The translations under genes were made by a program, and so were the position numbers. DNA of 64,000 nucleotides, from NCBI RefSeq assembly GCF_003651185.1, contig NZ_RCDC01000004.1, positions 141,831 to 205,830 on the forward strand, written 5' to 3'. A model generated the notes under the pieces. The model was not told the origin of the DNA. It saw only the letters and a list, made by a program, of their open reading frames with translations, and made no database searches. Position 1 is the stretch's first letter; the number at the start of each line of letters is the position of its first letter. Positions 36,901 to 47,779 of this stretch are shown piece after piece. The stretch comes from Stenotrophomonas rhizophila. GTDB taxonomy: Bacteria > Pseudomonadota > Gammaproteobacteria > Xanthomonadales > Xanthomonadaceae.

Positions 36901-39900
36901 CAGAACCAGCGGGGGCGTGCCGGTGTCCAGCGCGATCAGTTCGCCGAGCAGGCGCCGGTAGCTCAGCCCGGTGGCGTCGTCGATCTGGTGCAGGCTGTGC
37001 TGGTGGCGGTCCAGTTCGCCTTCCAGCGCCTCGATCCGCGCGGCCACCTGCTGGCGCTGCTGCTGCCAGGCCGATTGCGTGGCGCCGGCGGTGAACAGGG
37101 CGTCGAGCTGCTCGCGGATGCTGCGGATGACCGGTTCGCGGTCGCGGTTGACGTCGTTGAGCATGACCACGCGCTGGCCCAGCCCTTCTGCGACCAGGCG
37201 CTTGTGCACCACCTCCAACGCAGCGTGCTTCTGGCAGACGATCAGCAGGCTGCGTCGCCGGCCGATCGCGTCGGCCACCATGTTGACGATGGTCTGGCTC
37301 TTGCCAGTGCCGGGTGGGCCTTCGATCAACAGGCCCGGCCCCTGCCGGGCCTGCAGCACCGCCGCTTCCTGCGAGGGGTCGCTGGCTACGGTGAAGTAGC
37401 GCTGCAGCTCCGGCGCGGCAGGCGGCGAGGGGCCGTCGGCGTCGGTCGGCGGTGCCAGCCGCAACGCGGTTTCAAGACCGGTGCCGGACGGCGACAGAAC
37501 CTTGAGCTGGCGCAAGTCTTCGCCGATGGCCTGGCCCATGAAGGTGACATGGAAAAGCACCGCGGCGCAGTCCAGTTCGTCCTGGTAAGGGGCCACCTCC
37601 ACGCTGCTGGGGGGCAGGCCCACCAAGCTGCGCGAGCGGATCGTGGCCAGCATCCCGAAGGCATCCATCACATCGGCGGCCCGGATCGCCGAGCGCCCCA
37701 GCAGTTCGTCGGCGGTGCTGCGCCAGCGCTTGCAGGTTTCGGTGCCCAGCACGCTTTCAAGGGCAGGGTTGAGCCGCACTTCCTCGCGTTCGCCATCGAA
37801 GGCCAGCCCGACTTGGCCGCGCGTGCCCGGTTCCAGCAGCAGCGTGACCGGCCACAGCAGCAGCGGAATGATCCGGGTGCGTGACGTGCCGCGCGGATCG
37901 CGGCTGAGCAGGAACGGAAAGCCCAGATACAGCCCGTCGATGCCGGTGTCGCGCTTGTACAGCGCGCTCTGCCGTGCCAGGGCCATCAGGCGGGGTTCCA
38001 GCTGCGGGGTGCGCTGGAACGATTCGGGGTCCAGCTGGACGGCGCGCGCGTTGCGCTGCAACAGGTGATCGAGCAGTGCGGCGGCGGGGCGCCGGGTGCT
38101 GTCGACTGCGTGCATGTCCACGCGCGCGGTGGTCTTGCCGATGCTCATGCGCACCAGCGGCCCGCGCATAACCGCGGTGACGACCTTCTTTTCGAAGAAG
38201 TCCAGGATCTGCGAGACGTACTGCTGCTTCTGTGGCTGCAGCCAGCGGCTGGCGGGCACGGCCAGCACCACCAGGGCGCGCGCCAGCGGCATGCGCCGTT
38301 CCAGCCGGAACTGTTCGGCCCAGCCATCCACCACGGGCAGGCCGGAACGGGCGAAGCCCAGGATGCGCGCGTCCACACTGCGATACAGCTCGGTACGCGG
38401 TTGCAGCAGCATGGCCGCGGCTGCGTCGTTGTCGAAGGCCTCGAGACCGGCGCTGGCGGCCAGCGTGGCAGCCTCGACGAGGATGGCGTCGGCGCTGCGG
38501 AACTGGCCGATCTCCGCGCTCAGCAACACGATCAGGTCTTCTTCGGCCACCACCCTGCGCTCGGCCAGCGACAGCAGCCCGGGATGCGCGGTGTCGGGCA
38601 GCAGGCGCTGGCGTTCCTGCCATTGCGAGGCCAGCTTGGCCCGCGAAGTGGACAGCAGATAGACGCGCAGGGATTCTTCGACCAAGGCGATGTGCTGGTA
38701 CAGCGCGCGCTGGCGCACGCTTTCCTCGCGCCGCTTGAGCCTGCACAGCCAGTTGTCGGTCTGCAGGTGTTCCAGCAGGTCCGGCACCGACCCGCTGACC
38801 AGCCGGTAGCCCTCCAGCGGGTGCTCAAGCAACCAGCCTGGCGTGACGATGTCGCCACGATGGATCAACGGCATTTCCGGGTTGAGCACCTTCAACGCCA
38901 GCATCAGCCGGAAATTGTCTTCGATGCCTTCGTGGCGGGCGATCTGGCGCAGCCCGGCGATGCGGGTGGCGGGCAGGCCGACCTGCTCGGCCCAGGTGAC
39001 GATGCCCCCGCGCAGCAGGTGGTCCAAGGCTTGGTCCCAGCCGTCGGCATGGGCGGCGGCCAGCGCGAACACCGCGGGGCGATGGTAGCGGCGCGTGCCC
39101 AGCGGCAGGCTGGCGCCGTCGCCCTCATCCTGCGCGTGTTGCGCCGCCGGCGGCGCCGGCACGGCAATACCGGCCAGCCAGTCGGCTACCTGCGGCCATT
39201 GCCAGCGATGGTGGCGGTCGCGGGCCAGCAGCCCACGGAGCAGCAGCGCCAGCTCCGGGTCCAACGTATCCGGGATCGGAACACCATTGGCCAGCACGTG
39301 GATCAGGAACGCATTGGGATGGATGCCGTCGAAGCAGGCGCCGTCGGTGAGCTGTTCGTGCAGGATCATGCCCAGGCTCCACCAGTCCGACGCCGCCGCC
39401 ACGCCACCGGCGATCGCCTCGGGCGCCATGTAGCGGCTGATCTCCAGGGGCGAGACGATGTCCAGGTCGAACTCGGACAACCGCGCCGAACCGAATCCGC
39501 TGATCACCAGATCCAGCGGCATGCGGGCCCGTACCAGCAGGCTGGCCGGGCGCAGGTCGCGGTGGCGCAGCCCGGCTTCGTTGAACGCATGCAGCGCCTG
39601 CCCCAGTTCGCTGACGATATGCCGGACCGCATCGCGGTCGCCGATCACGCTGCCCAGCTCGGCCAGGGTGCCACCGGTGAGCATTTCCACTACTTCAAAG
39701 GCGCGGTCATCCCAGCGCCCGGTGGCGATGATCTCCGGCACGTGCGCGCGGGGCAGGCGGCGGATCACATCGTAGATGGCCGGGTCGGGTTCGGCACCGG
39801 GGCGGTACAGGGTGAGCACGGCCTGCACCGCCGTGGCGGTGTGTTCGGCCTGGTAGCGGTCACGCACGCCGTCGGTGCTGCTGATCTGGCGCAGCAGGCG

Positions 39901-40233
39901 CCAGCCATCGATGACCGTTTCGCTCCTGTCGGCGGCCGGGGGCGACAGCTCTGCCGCCGCCGTCGCGTCCGCTGCGCTGGCGCCACAGTGCAGGCACATC
40001 AGGTCGCCGGGCGTCATCGGGTGGCCGTTGTCGCAGAGCACGTCCGCTGCGGCGGCGCCGACCGTCGAGGCCTGCACCGCTGCCTGGGTCACCACGCTCT
40101 GTGGCCGCCAGCCAGCGGGGTGGATCGGCTCGCCGGCCAGATCCCAGCCGCACGCGTGCGCGTCAACAAGGCCTTCGCAGAACATCTCGGCCAACGCGCG
40201 TTCGGTGTGGCAATTGGGGCAAAAACGAATCAT
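33931..40233 (-). CDS. Giant zinc-ribbon / kinase-like / SF1 helicase / endonuclease fusion
   Basis: The ATG at 40233 (MIRFCPNCHTER) gives 2100 residues. Order: a zinc-ribbon-like cysteine cluster at 5-28, a second ending CLHCG (80-83), then a Ser/Thr-kinase-like domain (about 105-355) with HRD at 224-226, GFG instead of DFG at 246-248 and APE at 270-272, but no evident VAIK lysine. A long uncharacterised helical part follows. The superfamily-1 helicase has Walker A GPPGTGKS (972-979), Walker B DEAS (1636-1639), SGDEKQMPPTAFF and NVAVTRARQR. The end (about 2005-2095, GLDFAIEHP, GIECDAPSH, RAIGGIHRVSSHAWYHD) resembles the MTES_1575-type restriction-endonuclease fold. It probably acts on nucleic acid, with the kinase-like part as sensor or regulator. 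A role in phage defence is inferred from architecture. Confidence 0.88.
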   Translation of the reverse strand: MIRFCPNCHTERALAEMFCEGLVDAHACGWDLAGEPIHPAGWRPQSVVTQAAVQASTVGAAAADVLCDNGHPMTPGDLMCLHCGASAADATAAAELSPPAADRSETVIDGWRLLRQISSTDGVRDRYQAEHTATAVQAVLTLYRPGAEPDPAIYDVIRRLPRAHVPEIIATGRWDDRAFEVVEMLTGGTLAELGSVIGDRDAVRHIVSELGQALHAFNEAGLRHRDLRPASLLVRARMPLDLVISGFGSARLSEFDLDIVSPLEISRYMAPEAIAGGVAAASDWWSLGMILHEQLTDGACFDGIHPNAFLIHVLANGVPIPDTLDPELALLLRGLLARDRHHRWQWPQVADWLAGIAVPAPPAAQHAQDEGDGASLPLGTRRYHRPAVFALAAAHADGWDQALDHLLRGGIVTWAEQVGLPATRIAGLRQIARHEGIEDNFRLMLALKVLNPEMPLIHRGDIVTPGWLLEHPLEGYRLVSGSVPDLLEHLQTDNWLCRLKRREESVRQRALYQHIALVEESLRVYLLSTSRAKLASQWQERQRLLPDTAHPGLLSLAERRVVAEEDLIVLLSAEIGQFRSADAILVEAATLAASAGLEAFDNDAAAAMLLQPRTELYRSVDARILGFARSGLPVVDGWAEQFRLERRMPLARALVVLAVPASRWLQPQKQQYVSQILDFFEKKVVTAVMRGPLVRMSIGKTTARVDMHAVDSTRRPAAALLDHLLQRNARAVQLDPESFQRTPQLEPRLMALARQSALYKRDTGIDGLYLGFPFLLSRDPRGTSRTRIIPLLLWPVTLLLEPGTRGQVGLAFDGEREEVRLNPALESVLGTETCKRWRSTADELLGRSAIRAADVMDAFGMLATIRSRSLVGLPPSSVEVAPYQDELDCAAVLFHVTFMGQAIGEDLRQLKVLSPSGTGLETALRLAPPTDADGPSPPAAPELQRYFTVASDPSQEAAVLQARQGPGLLIEGPPGTGKSQTIVNMVADAIGRRRSLLIVCQKHAALEVVHKRLVAEGLGQRVVMLNDVNRDREPVIRSIREQLDALFTAGATQSAWQQQRQQVAARIEALEGELDRHQHSLHQIDDATGLSYRRLLGELIALDTGTPPLVLPALRQRLLALDLPTLVQREEACAPLIRLWLPARYEGSPLVQLRPFAADADTLAAFVAALQAFTAAEQHRQAILLAHPASFELDDPAPHQAWKSAHVATLLRLDDAQRIRLARWLPLFRTARAGQPSQGDIALDRLHQIEHAVAALDLDAFSSTLSPALTGVDERTLAQLQRDAARVLGARGLLARLNPLHLLRRRRVNRVLQEQSHATGEAGAAALLAAATLEARLRPLRNELARLHQQLALDPVGQRTGMALGPMARASGRQLLDVQALAQALAQSPRPQQADDAALAGDRAHLEALLQDLDASLARHAARHASAQQLGLLADWLEQTLTDALAAAIAHNQSNAQVLQHLQDALPHLAAYQAFRGRAGQLSAADLDLLALLRQLQPQLDILPSDALEPAVRRLLHREARLGWKHRMEQAIPALQFGQDETQAKVASLAAADQQMRRLNRQMLGTHIDLQQLGNRKQWEDVTRLTGRRSRRLREFIELGSELGLMRLRPIWLMNPDVASRVLPLQAGLFDTVIYDEASQMPVEFALPTLFRGRVTVVSGDEKQMPPTAFFSSRVESDEAEVFDGDEPDAEVDAEQRDAFEETWNRREIKDCPDLLQLARNALPSTTLQIHYRSAYRELIGFSNAAFYGNRLNVPVRHPRSSIARIKPLELIQVDGVYQHQSNPAEAARVVEYLAQLWQHPYAARPSVGVVTFNRKQAELIEEHLEKRAGQDAAFRAAFAEERERSEDGEDMAVFVKNVENVQGDERDIIVFSSTFGRNAQGTFRRNFGVLGQTGGERRLNVAVTRARQRVVMITSMPIADISDLFNTQRAPASPRDYLQGYLEYARALCAGEFDGSERLLDRLQTDRSVANRTHAAPADGFTQIVGAYLQSLGWDAAAASEGDAFGLDFAIEHPDTGNFAIGIECDAPSHPLLTHARAREIWRPSVLRRAIGGIHRVSSHAWYHDGEAERARLRLAIDAAMAPAPVPPPPVPAQPETLP

Positions 40234-40237
40234 GGAC

Positions 40238-40893
40238 TTACTCGGCTGGACGACGCGATGAAGTGTGTGCGCTGGTCTGCACCTGATGGCCCTGCGCGCG
40301 CAGCAGCTCGCGCAGGCGCAGCAGGTCGCCGCGGCGGGGGATGCCGGCCATCCAGACGGTGCCGGTGGCATCGAACATCAGGTCAAGTGCCTTGTCGGCC
40401 GGCGTGCTGGTGCGCGCCAGGCCGGCCAGGCGCGACCGACCGAGCGCGGTGAGCAGGGTGAGGCGCTGGTTGTCGCTGCCACGCAGCGCCAGCGACTGGG
40501 CTGCATGTTCAAGGTAGGGGTCGCTGATCACCGCGTCGATCAGGTCACGCGCCTGGTCCAGCATGGGCTGCAGCGTTTCCAGCGGGTGCCCGCTGTACAC
40601 CAGGATGTCCGCGGCGGTGCGTTGGCGCAGCCCCACCAGCATCTGCAGCATCGCGTCGAACTGGTCGAACGGCTCGCCGCCGGAAATCGTGATGCCGTCG
40701 GCCTGGTGCAGCCACGGCGCCACCTGCTCGAGCAGGCTGGCCACGTCGACGACCGTGCGCCCCGGGCCCCAGGTGTCGGCTGAAATGCAGCCGCTGCAGC
40801 GGATGCTGCAGCCCTGGAACCAGATGCCCAGGCGCTGCCCCGGCCCCAGCGTGGTCACCGGGAAATGCACGCGTGACAGCTGCAGTGGACGGT

Positions 40894-40897
<4 letters not shown>
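40238..40897 (-). CDS. Radical SAM protein of the activating-enzyme type
   Basis: The start is a TTG at 40897 whose bases overlap the stop of the upstream ATPase gene by 4; no later start would keep the first strand of the fold. The 219-residue protein has the radical SAM cysteines C30, C34 and C37 (GCSIRCSGC, spacing CX3CX2C) and the SAM-binding GGE at 73-75. The size and opening (HFPVTTLGPGQRLGIWFQGC) resemble NrdG/PflA activases, but no glycyl-radical enzyme is encoded nearby. It ends 4 bases before the giant helicase gene. Its substrate may be a partner protein, RNA or a small molecule; the sequence does not say. Confidence 0.9.
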
Positions 40898-42726
<1,829 letters not shown>

Positions 42727-42795
42727 CCTGCTGCCTGCTATTCCCATGGTATGGGCAGGGTATTGCGCGCAGCCGTCAATTTCCAGCGCGTGCCG

Positions 42796-44940
42796 CTAGC
42801 CCGCCGCCGCGCCCGGCCGCGCCTGCGCCTTCCAGCCCGCCGCCACTTCCACCCGTGGGCGGGGCAGATCATGCAGCTGCATGAAGCGCTGGGCGTCTAC
42901 CGGTCTGCCCAGCAGATAGCCCTGCAGGTAATCGCAGCCCAACCGTTCCAGGTAGGCGCGCTGACCGACGGTCTCGACCCCCTCGGCGACGATATCCATG
43001 TCCAGCGCATGCCCCAGGGCCACGATCGCCGAAACGATCACCACATCCTCGGAGCTGTTTTCCAGGTCGCGCACGAACGCGTGGTCGATCTTGATCTCGG
43101 TGGCGGGCAGGCGCTTGAGATACAACAGGCTGGAGTAGCCGGTACCGAAGTCATCGATGGAGATGCCCACCCCCAACGCCGCCATGGCCTGCAACAGGGT
43201 CAGGCTGGCCTCGGTATCGCGCATCACCGTGTTTTCGGTGATCTCCAGGATCAGCCGGCGCGGCTCGATACGATGGGTCTGCAGCGCCTCGCGCACTTCC
43301 TTCAGCAGGTTGGGCGAGGCGAACTGGATCGGCGAGAGATTCACCGACACCGTCCAGCCGTCATGCCCGGCGTCGTGCCACACGCGCAGCTGGCGGCAGG
43401 CTTCATCCAGTGCCCAGCGCCCGATCTCGTTGATCACGCCACTGCGCTCGGCCAGCCGGATGAAACGGTCCGGCGGAATCAGGCCCTGTTGCGGATGCCG
43501 CCAGCGGATCAACGCTTCGGCGCCGCTGATGGATTGCCCGGCGACGCGGGTCTTGGGCTGGTAGTGCAGGAACAGCTGCTCGCTGCCGATGGCGCGGCGC
43601 AGGTCGGCCAGCAGCTGGAACTGCTGCTCGGCGCTGTCATTCATCCAGTCCGCAAACAGCACGTAGGCGTTGCGACCGGCTTCCTTGGCCTGGTACATCG
43701 CCGCATCGGCGAAGGCCATCAGCTGGCGCTCGCTGGCGGCGTGGTCCGGGCAGATCGCGATGCCGATGCTGGCGGTCACCTGCAGGTCGTGGCGCGGCAG
43801 CAGTGGCTCGTTGCCGACGGTCTGGATGAGCCGACTGGCCAGTGTCGCCACGTCCTCGTCGTTCTCGATCGGCACCACCAGCACGAACTCATCGCCGCCC
43901 AGCCGCGCCAGCATGTCCGCCGGCCGCAGCAGCTTGCGGGTGCGGTCGGCGACGGCCACCAGCAGCGCATCGCCGGTCTGGTGGCCGTAGGCATCGTTGA
44001 CCTGCTTGAAGCCGTCCAGATCCATGAACATGACCGCGAAGCGGCTGCCGCGCTGTTCGGCCTCGGCCAGGGCCTGCTCGATGCGCTGCTGCAGCAGCCG
44101 GCGGTTCGGCAGGCGGGTCAGGGGATCGTGCAGGGCGGCCTGGGTCAACTCCGCCTGCGCATCATCCAGCGAGCTGCTCAGGTCGGTATTGCGCAGCCGC
44201 AGCAGCTGCGCCTCCATGCGCTGGTCCAGCCAGGACACGATCAAGACCACCGCCAGGATGGCGATGGTCAGGGCCAGCACCACCAGTGCCAGCCATTGCG
44301 CCTGCAGGCCATCACCGGCCGCAGCACCGCAGATGCTCCCCGCCGGAAAGCGGGCGGCGGCCATGCCGGTGTAATGCATGCCCACGATCGCGGTGCCCAG
44401 CACCAGTGCAGGTGCGGCGCGGTCGCGCAGGCGCCGGTGGGTGCTGCGCAGGCGGAAGGCAATGAACAGGGCCGTCCACGAGGCCGCCACTGCGATCAGC
44501 AGCGACACCGCCACCCAGCCGGCGTGGTAGTCGATCCCGGGCTGCATGTACAGCGCGGCCATGCCCAGGTAATGCATCGAGGCGATGCCACTGCCCATCA
44601 GCACGGCGCCAAGCGCCAGGCGCCCGTGCGGCAGGGTCGGCTGCGAGACCAGCCACAGCGCGAAGATGGAGGAGGCCATGGCGGCCAGCAGCGAGACGGT
44701 GGTCAGGCCAAGCGCATAGCCGAGCGGGATCGGCAACTGGAAGGCGAGCATGCCGATGAAGTGCATCGACCAGATGCCCAGCCCCATCGCGCAGCCGCCG
44801 CCGACCAACCACAACCAGGTGGTGCGGCGCGTGGTGGCGGTCGTCACCCGGCTGGACATATCCAGTGCGGTGAAGGAGGCCAGTACTGCGACGAGAAACG
44901 AAATCACCACCAACCACGGGGTATAGCTGCCGATCAGCAT
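42796..44940 (-). CDS. MHYT-GGDEF-EAL cyclic-di-GMP enzyme
   Basis: The ATG at 44940 with GGGAG 10 bases upstream gives 714 residues. Seven membrane helices carry three MHYT-type motifs (MHFIGM, MHYLGM, MHYTGM), thought to bind metal and sense oxygen, CO or NO. The GGDEF domain has an intact active site (ARLGGDEF) and an inhibitory I-site RPAD five residues before it. The EAL domain keeps GAEALIRW, NLSPIQF, EITENT and DDFGTGYSS. So synthesis and breakdown of cyclic-di-GMP are both possible; the balance cannot be read from sequence. It sits between fliR and the foreign-looking operon and probably tunes motility. Confidence 0.95.
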   Translation of the reverse strand: MLIGSYTPWLVVISFLVAVLASFTALDMSSRVTTATTRRTTWLWLVGGGCAMGLGIWSMHFIGMLAFQLPIPLGYALGLTTVSLLAAMASSIFALWLVSQPTLPHGRLALGAVLMGSGIASMHYLGMAALYMQPGIDYHAGWVAVSLLIAVAASWTALFIAFRLRSTHRRLRDRAAPALVLGTAIVGMHYTGMAAARFPAGSICGAAAGDGLQAQWLALVVLALTIAILAVVLIVSWLDQRMEAQLLRLRNTDLSSSLDDAQAELTQAALHDPLTRLPNRRLLQQRIEQALAEAEQRGSRFAVMFMDLDGFKQVNDAYGHQTGDALLVAVADRTRKLLRPADMLARLGGDEFVLVVPIENDEDVATLASRLIQTVGNEPLLPRHDLQVTASIGIAICPDHAASERQLMAFADAAMYQAKEAGRNAYVLFADWMNDSAEQQFQLLADLRRAIGSEQLFLHYQPKTRVAGQSISGAEALIRWRHPQQGLIPPDRFIRLAERSGVINEIGRWALDEACRQLRVWHDAGHDGWTVSVNLSPIQFASPNLLKEVREALQTHRIEPRRLILEITENTVMRDTEASLTLLQAMAALGVGISIDDFGTGYSSLLYLKRLPATEIKIDHAFVRDLENSSEDVVIVSAIVALGHALDMDIVAEGVETVGQRAYLERLGCDYLQGYLLGRPVDAQRFMQLHDLPRPRVEVAAGWKAQARPGAAAG

Positions 44941-45146
44941 GGAAGACACTCTCCCTGGTCAACATCTGAGCGATACGACAGGACACCCGGCCATCACCGC
45001 AAAGACACGGTGAAGATTCTGTCATTGCGTTGCAAAGGCATGTGCGGCCGAGCGGTCAAGACTACCGTCAGGCCCCCGGTGCACCGCAAGTGGCGTTGGT
45101 GCCCCCAACCCATGGCGGCACGCGGTGTCCCGCCGCGTGTCCCGGG

Positions 45147-45938
45147 TCAACGGCTGACACTGTCGGCGGCATCGAAGGCCGCATCGAACAGGCGTTGCAC
45201 CGGCGGCCCCATCTCGCCGGCCAGCACGGTCAGCAGGAACAGGCCCAACAGCAGTGCGACCGGCAGGCCGAGCTGGATAGGGTTCAACGCAGGCGCTGCA
45301 CGTGCCAGCACGCCGAAGGCCAGGTTGATCGCCAGCATCGCCACGGTCAGCGGCAGTGCCAGCGTGAGCGCGCCACGGAACACCTGCAGCAGGAACGTCG
45401 GGGCGATGCTCAGGAATGCCTGCGGATCGGGCAGCGAGGTGCCGATCGGCAAGGCCTTGTAGCTGTCCATCAACAGTGAGATCAGCGCCAGGTGGCCGTT
45501 GACGGTGAAGAACAGCAGGCCGAACAGTAGATAGAACCACTGCCCGATCACGCCGGAACTGCCGCCGCGCAGCGGATCGCTCATCTGTGCAAAGGCCAGG
45601 CCGGTGCCCTGGGCGACCAGTTCGCCGGCCATGGCACCGGCCTCGAAGACCAGGCGCAGCACGAAGCCGATCGAGACACCGATCGCCAGTTCGCGGGCAA
45701 TGGTCAGCACCGTAGCCGCATCGAAGCCGGTCCATTCGGGCACCGGCGGCAGCATCGGCGACAGCGCGATCGCCAATGCGCCGGCAAGCAGCACGCGGAT
45801 CCGTGACGGCACCGCGCGCGTACCGATCAGCGGCATGGCCATCAGCATCGCGCCGATGCGCAGCATGGTCCACAGGATCGTGCCGATCATGCCGAAGGCC
45901 TGCAGGCCATCGGCGGCCATCTGGGTCGCGGAATCCAC
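45147..45938 (-). CDS. fliR: Flagellar export gate protein FliR
   Basis: The 263-residue integral membrane protein has six hydrophobic segments and family patterns ALSPMLPPVPEW, AREL­AIGVSIGFVLRLVFEAGAMAGE and FFTVNGHL. With FliP and FliQ it forms the helical export gate of the flagellar secretion system. It ends the fliLMNOPQR operon, starting 10 bases after the fliQ stop. Confidence 0.96.
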   Translation of the reverse strand: MDSATQMAADGLQAFGMIGTILWTMLRIGAMLMAMPLIGTRAVPSRIRVLLAGALAIALSPMLPPVPEWTGFDAATVLTIARELAIGVSIGFVLRLVFEAGAMAGELVAQGTGLAFAQMSDPLRGGSSGVIGQWFYLLFGLLFFTVNGHLALISLLMDSYKALPIGTSLPDPQAFLSIAPTFLLQVFRGALTLALPLTVAMLAINLAFGVLARAAPALNPIQLGLPVALLLGLFLLTVLAGEMGPPVQRLFDAAFDAADSVSR

Positions 45939-45948
45939 GGCGGCTGCC

Positions 45949-46218
45949 TCAGCCGATCAGATGCGGAATGCGCTGGAACAGCAGCGTGGTGTATTCGACC
46001 AGGTGGCCGATCAGCAGGCTGCCGAGGGCGAACAGCACCACGGTCAATGCCGCGGCCTTGGCGACGAAGGCGATGGTGGGTTCGTTGAGCTGGGTCGCGG
46101 CCTGGACCACGCCAACCACCACGCCGACGATCAGCACGGTGAGCAGCAGCGGGCCGGCAACCCACAGCACGGTGATCAGGCCACCACGCAGTTCGGTCAG
46201 GGCAAGTTCGGGCGTCAT
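45949..46218 (-). CDS. fliQ: Flagellar export gate protein FliQ
   Basis: The 89-residue protein has two membrane hairpin helices (LITVLWVAGPLLLTVLIVGVVVGVVQAATQLNEPTI is the first with its conserved NE), the usual size and pattern for FliQ. Four FliQ copies complete the FliP5-FliR1 export gate. It lies between fliP and fliR. Confidence 0.96.
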   Translation of the reverse strand: MTPELALTELRGGLITVLWVAGPLLLTVLIVGVVVGVVQAATQLNEPTIAFVAKAAALTVVLFALGSLLIGHLVEYTTLLFQRIPHLIG

Positions 46219-46257
46219 GTCAGTCTCGGGTCCGTATCGATCAACAGGGCGGGGCGG

Positions 46258-47040
46258 TCAGACCGCATTGAAGCTGGCGGCCAACGTGCCCACCACCAGA
46301 ACCCAGCCATCCACCAGCACGAACAACAGGATCTTGAACGGGGCGGAGACCAGCATCGGCGAGAGCATCATCATGCCCATCGACATCAGTACGCTGGCCA
46401 CGACCAGATCGATGATCACGAACGGAATGAAGATCAGGAAGCCGATTTCGAAGGCGGTCTTGAGCTCGCTGGTGACGAACGAGGCGACCAGGATCGGGAA
46501 CGGGATGGCATCCGGGCTGTCGTAGGTGCCGTGGCCGGCCATGCCGGCAAAGGTCATCAGATCGGTCTCGCGGATCTGCGCCAGCATGAAGGCGCGCAGC
46601 GGCTGGGTAGTCAGGGTCCAGGCGGTCTGGAAATCGATCTCGCCATTGAGGTACGGCGCCATGCCGCTGCCCCACGCCTTCTGCCACACCGGCAGCATCA
46701 CCATCGCGGTGAGGAACAGCGCCAGGCCGAGCAGCACCTGGTTGGACGGGGTCTGGCCGGTGCCCAGCGCCTGGCGCAGCAGGCCCAGCACGATGATGAT
46801 GCGGGTGAACGCGGTCAGCACCAGCAGCATCGACGGAATCAGGGTGATCGCCGTCATCAGCAGCAACGTCTGCAGCGGCAGGCTGACCGGCTGCCCGCCG
46901 ATCTTGCCGACATTCACATCCGGCAGCGCCGGCACACCAGGTACGCCGGGTGCGGCCCAGGCCAGGGCCGGCAGCGCGCACAGCAGGGCAGTGAGCAACA
47001 GCGGCAGGTATCGGGTCCAGGAAGTACGGGGGCCACGCAT
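46258..47040 (-). CDS. fliP: Flagellar export gate protein FliP
   Basis: The 260-residue protein starts with a cleavable-type signal sequence (YLPLLLTALLCALPALAWA), which is typical of FliP. Conserved stretches are LLLMTAITLIPSMLLVLTAFTRIIIVLGLLRQALGT, FLIFIPFVIIDLVVASVLMSMGMMMLSP and the final KILLFVLVDGW. Five copies form the core of the export gate. It starts 2 bases after the fliO stop. Confidence 0.97.
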   Translation of the reverse strand: MRGPRTSWTRYLPLLLTALLCALPALAWAAPGVPGVPALPDVNVGKIGGQPVSLPLQTLLLMTAITLIPSMLLVLTAFTRIIIVLGLLRQALGTGQTPSNQVLLGLALFLTAMVMLPVWQKAWGSGMAPYLNGEIDFQTAWTLTTQPLRAFMLAQIRETDLMTFAGMAGHGTYDSPDAIPFPILVASFVTSELKTAFEIGFLIFIPFVIIDLVVASVLMSMGMMMLSPMLVSAPFKILLFVLVDGWVLVVGTLAASFNAV

Positions 47041-47042
47041 GG

Positions 47043-47444
47043 TCAGGGTTCCTTGCGCAGCCGCTGTTGCAGCAGCTGGGCGAAATTCGGGAGGTGTTTG
47101 AAATCGGGAAGGCGCGCCGGCGTCGGGGCCGGCAGGGGTTCGGGCAGCTGATGCAACGTGTTGATGCCGCCGGCAGTGACACCCAGCAGCAGCTGGGTGC
47201 CATTGACCTCGACCACCACCACGCGCTCTTTCGCGCCGACGGTCAGGCTGGCGACCACGCGCAGCCCTTCGGCCGGGCGGAAGCCGCTGCCGGGCATGCG
47301 CTTGAGCAGCCAGCCCAGCCCGATGATCAACGCCAGCACGCCGAGCAGTGCCAGCACCGCACCGAACATGCCCGGTGCAGCGGCGGCATGCTGGCCGACC
47401 TTGACGGTCGAGGCGCCGGCCGCGATCAGCAGCCCGGCACTCAA
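47043..47444 (-). CDS. fliO: Flagellar export gate assembly protein FliO
   Basis: The start is a TTG at 47444 overlapping the fliN stop by 4 bases. The 133-residue protein has a single membrane helix (MFGAVLALLGVLALIIGLGWLLKRM) followed by a small cytoplasmic domain (LRVVASLTVGAKERVVVVEVNGTQLLLGVTAGGI), the normal FliO layout. FliO helps assemble the FliP ring. Confidence 0.92.
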   Translation of the reverse strand: MSAGLLIAAGASTVKVGQHAAAAPGMFGAVLALLGVLALIIGLGWLLKRMPGSGFRPAEGLRVVASLTVGAKERVVVVEVNGTQLLLGVTAGGINTLHQLPEPLPAPTPARLPDFKHLPNFAQLLQQRLRKEP

Positions 47445-47779
47445 CGCAGTCTCCGGATCCGTTCGCTCGGGCTGACCACGTCGGTCAGGCGCACGCCGAA
47501 GCGGTCGTTGATCACCACCACCTCGCCATGGGCGATCAGGGTGCCGTTGACGAACACGTCAAGCGATTCGCCGGCACCGCGCTCCAGTTCCACCACCGAG
47601 CCCTGGTTGAGCTGCAGCAGGTTGCGGATCGGCAGGCGGGCGCGGCCCACTTCCAGCGACAGCGTCACTGGCACATCCAGGATCACATCCAGGTTGAGCT
47701 CGTCGCCGACCGTGGTGTCATCGGACTGCAGCTGGGTGAACTGCGCCGGTGCCGGCGCGTTGGATTCGATATCGTTCAT
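47441..47779 (-). CDS. fliN: Flagellar motor switch protein FliN
   Basis: The ATG at 47779 overlaps the fliM stop by 4 bases and gives 112 residues; the open frame extends upstream into fliM but that part is not FliN-like. The C-terminal SpoA domain (VTLSLEVGRARLPIRNLLQLNQGSVVELE, NGTLIAHGEVVVINDRFGVRLTDV) matches FliN closely. It forms the lower C-ring with FliM and binds FliH during export. Confidence 0.97.
   Translation of the reverse strand: MNDIESNAPAPAQFTQLQSDDTTVGDELNLDVILDVPVTLSLEVGRARLPIRNLLQLNQGSVVELERGAGESLDVFVNGTLIAHGEVVVINDRFGVRLTDVVSPSERIRRLR

Noticed and set aside
38065..40452. 795-codon plus-strand open frame over the giant helicase gene
   Set aside because: The minus-strand gene has clear zinc-ribbon, kinase-like and helicase motifs; the opposite frame has none.
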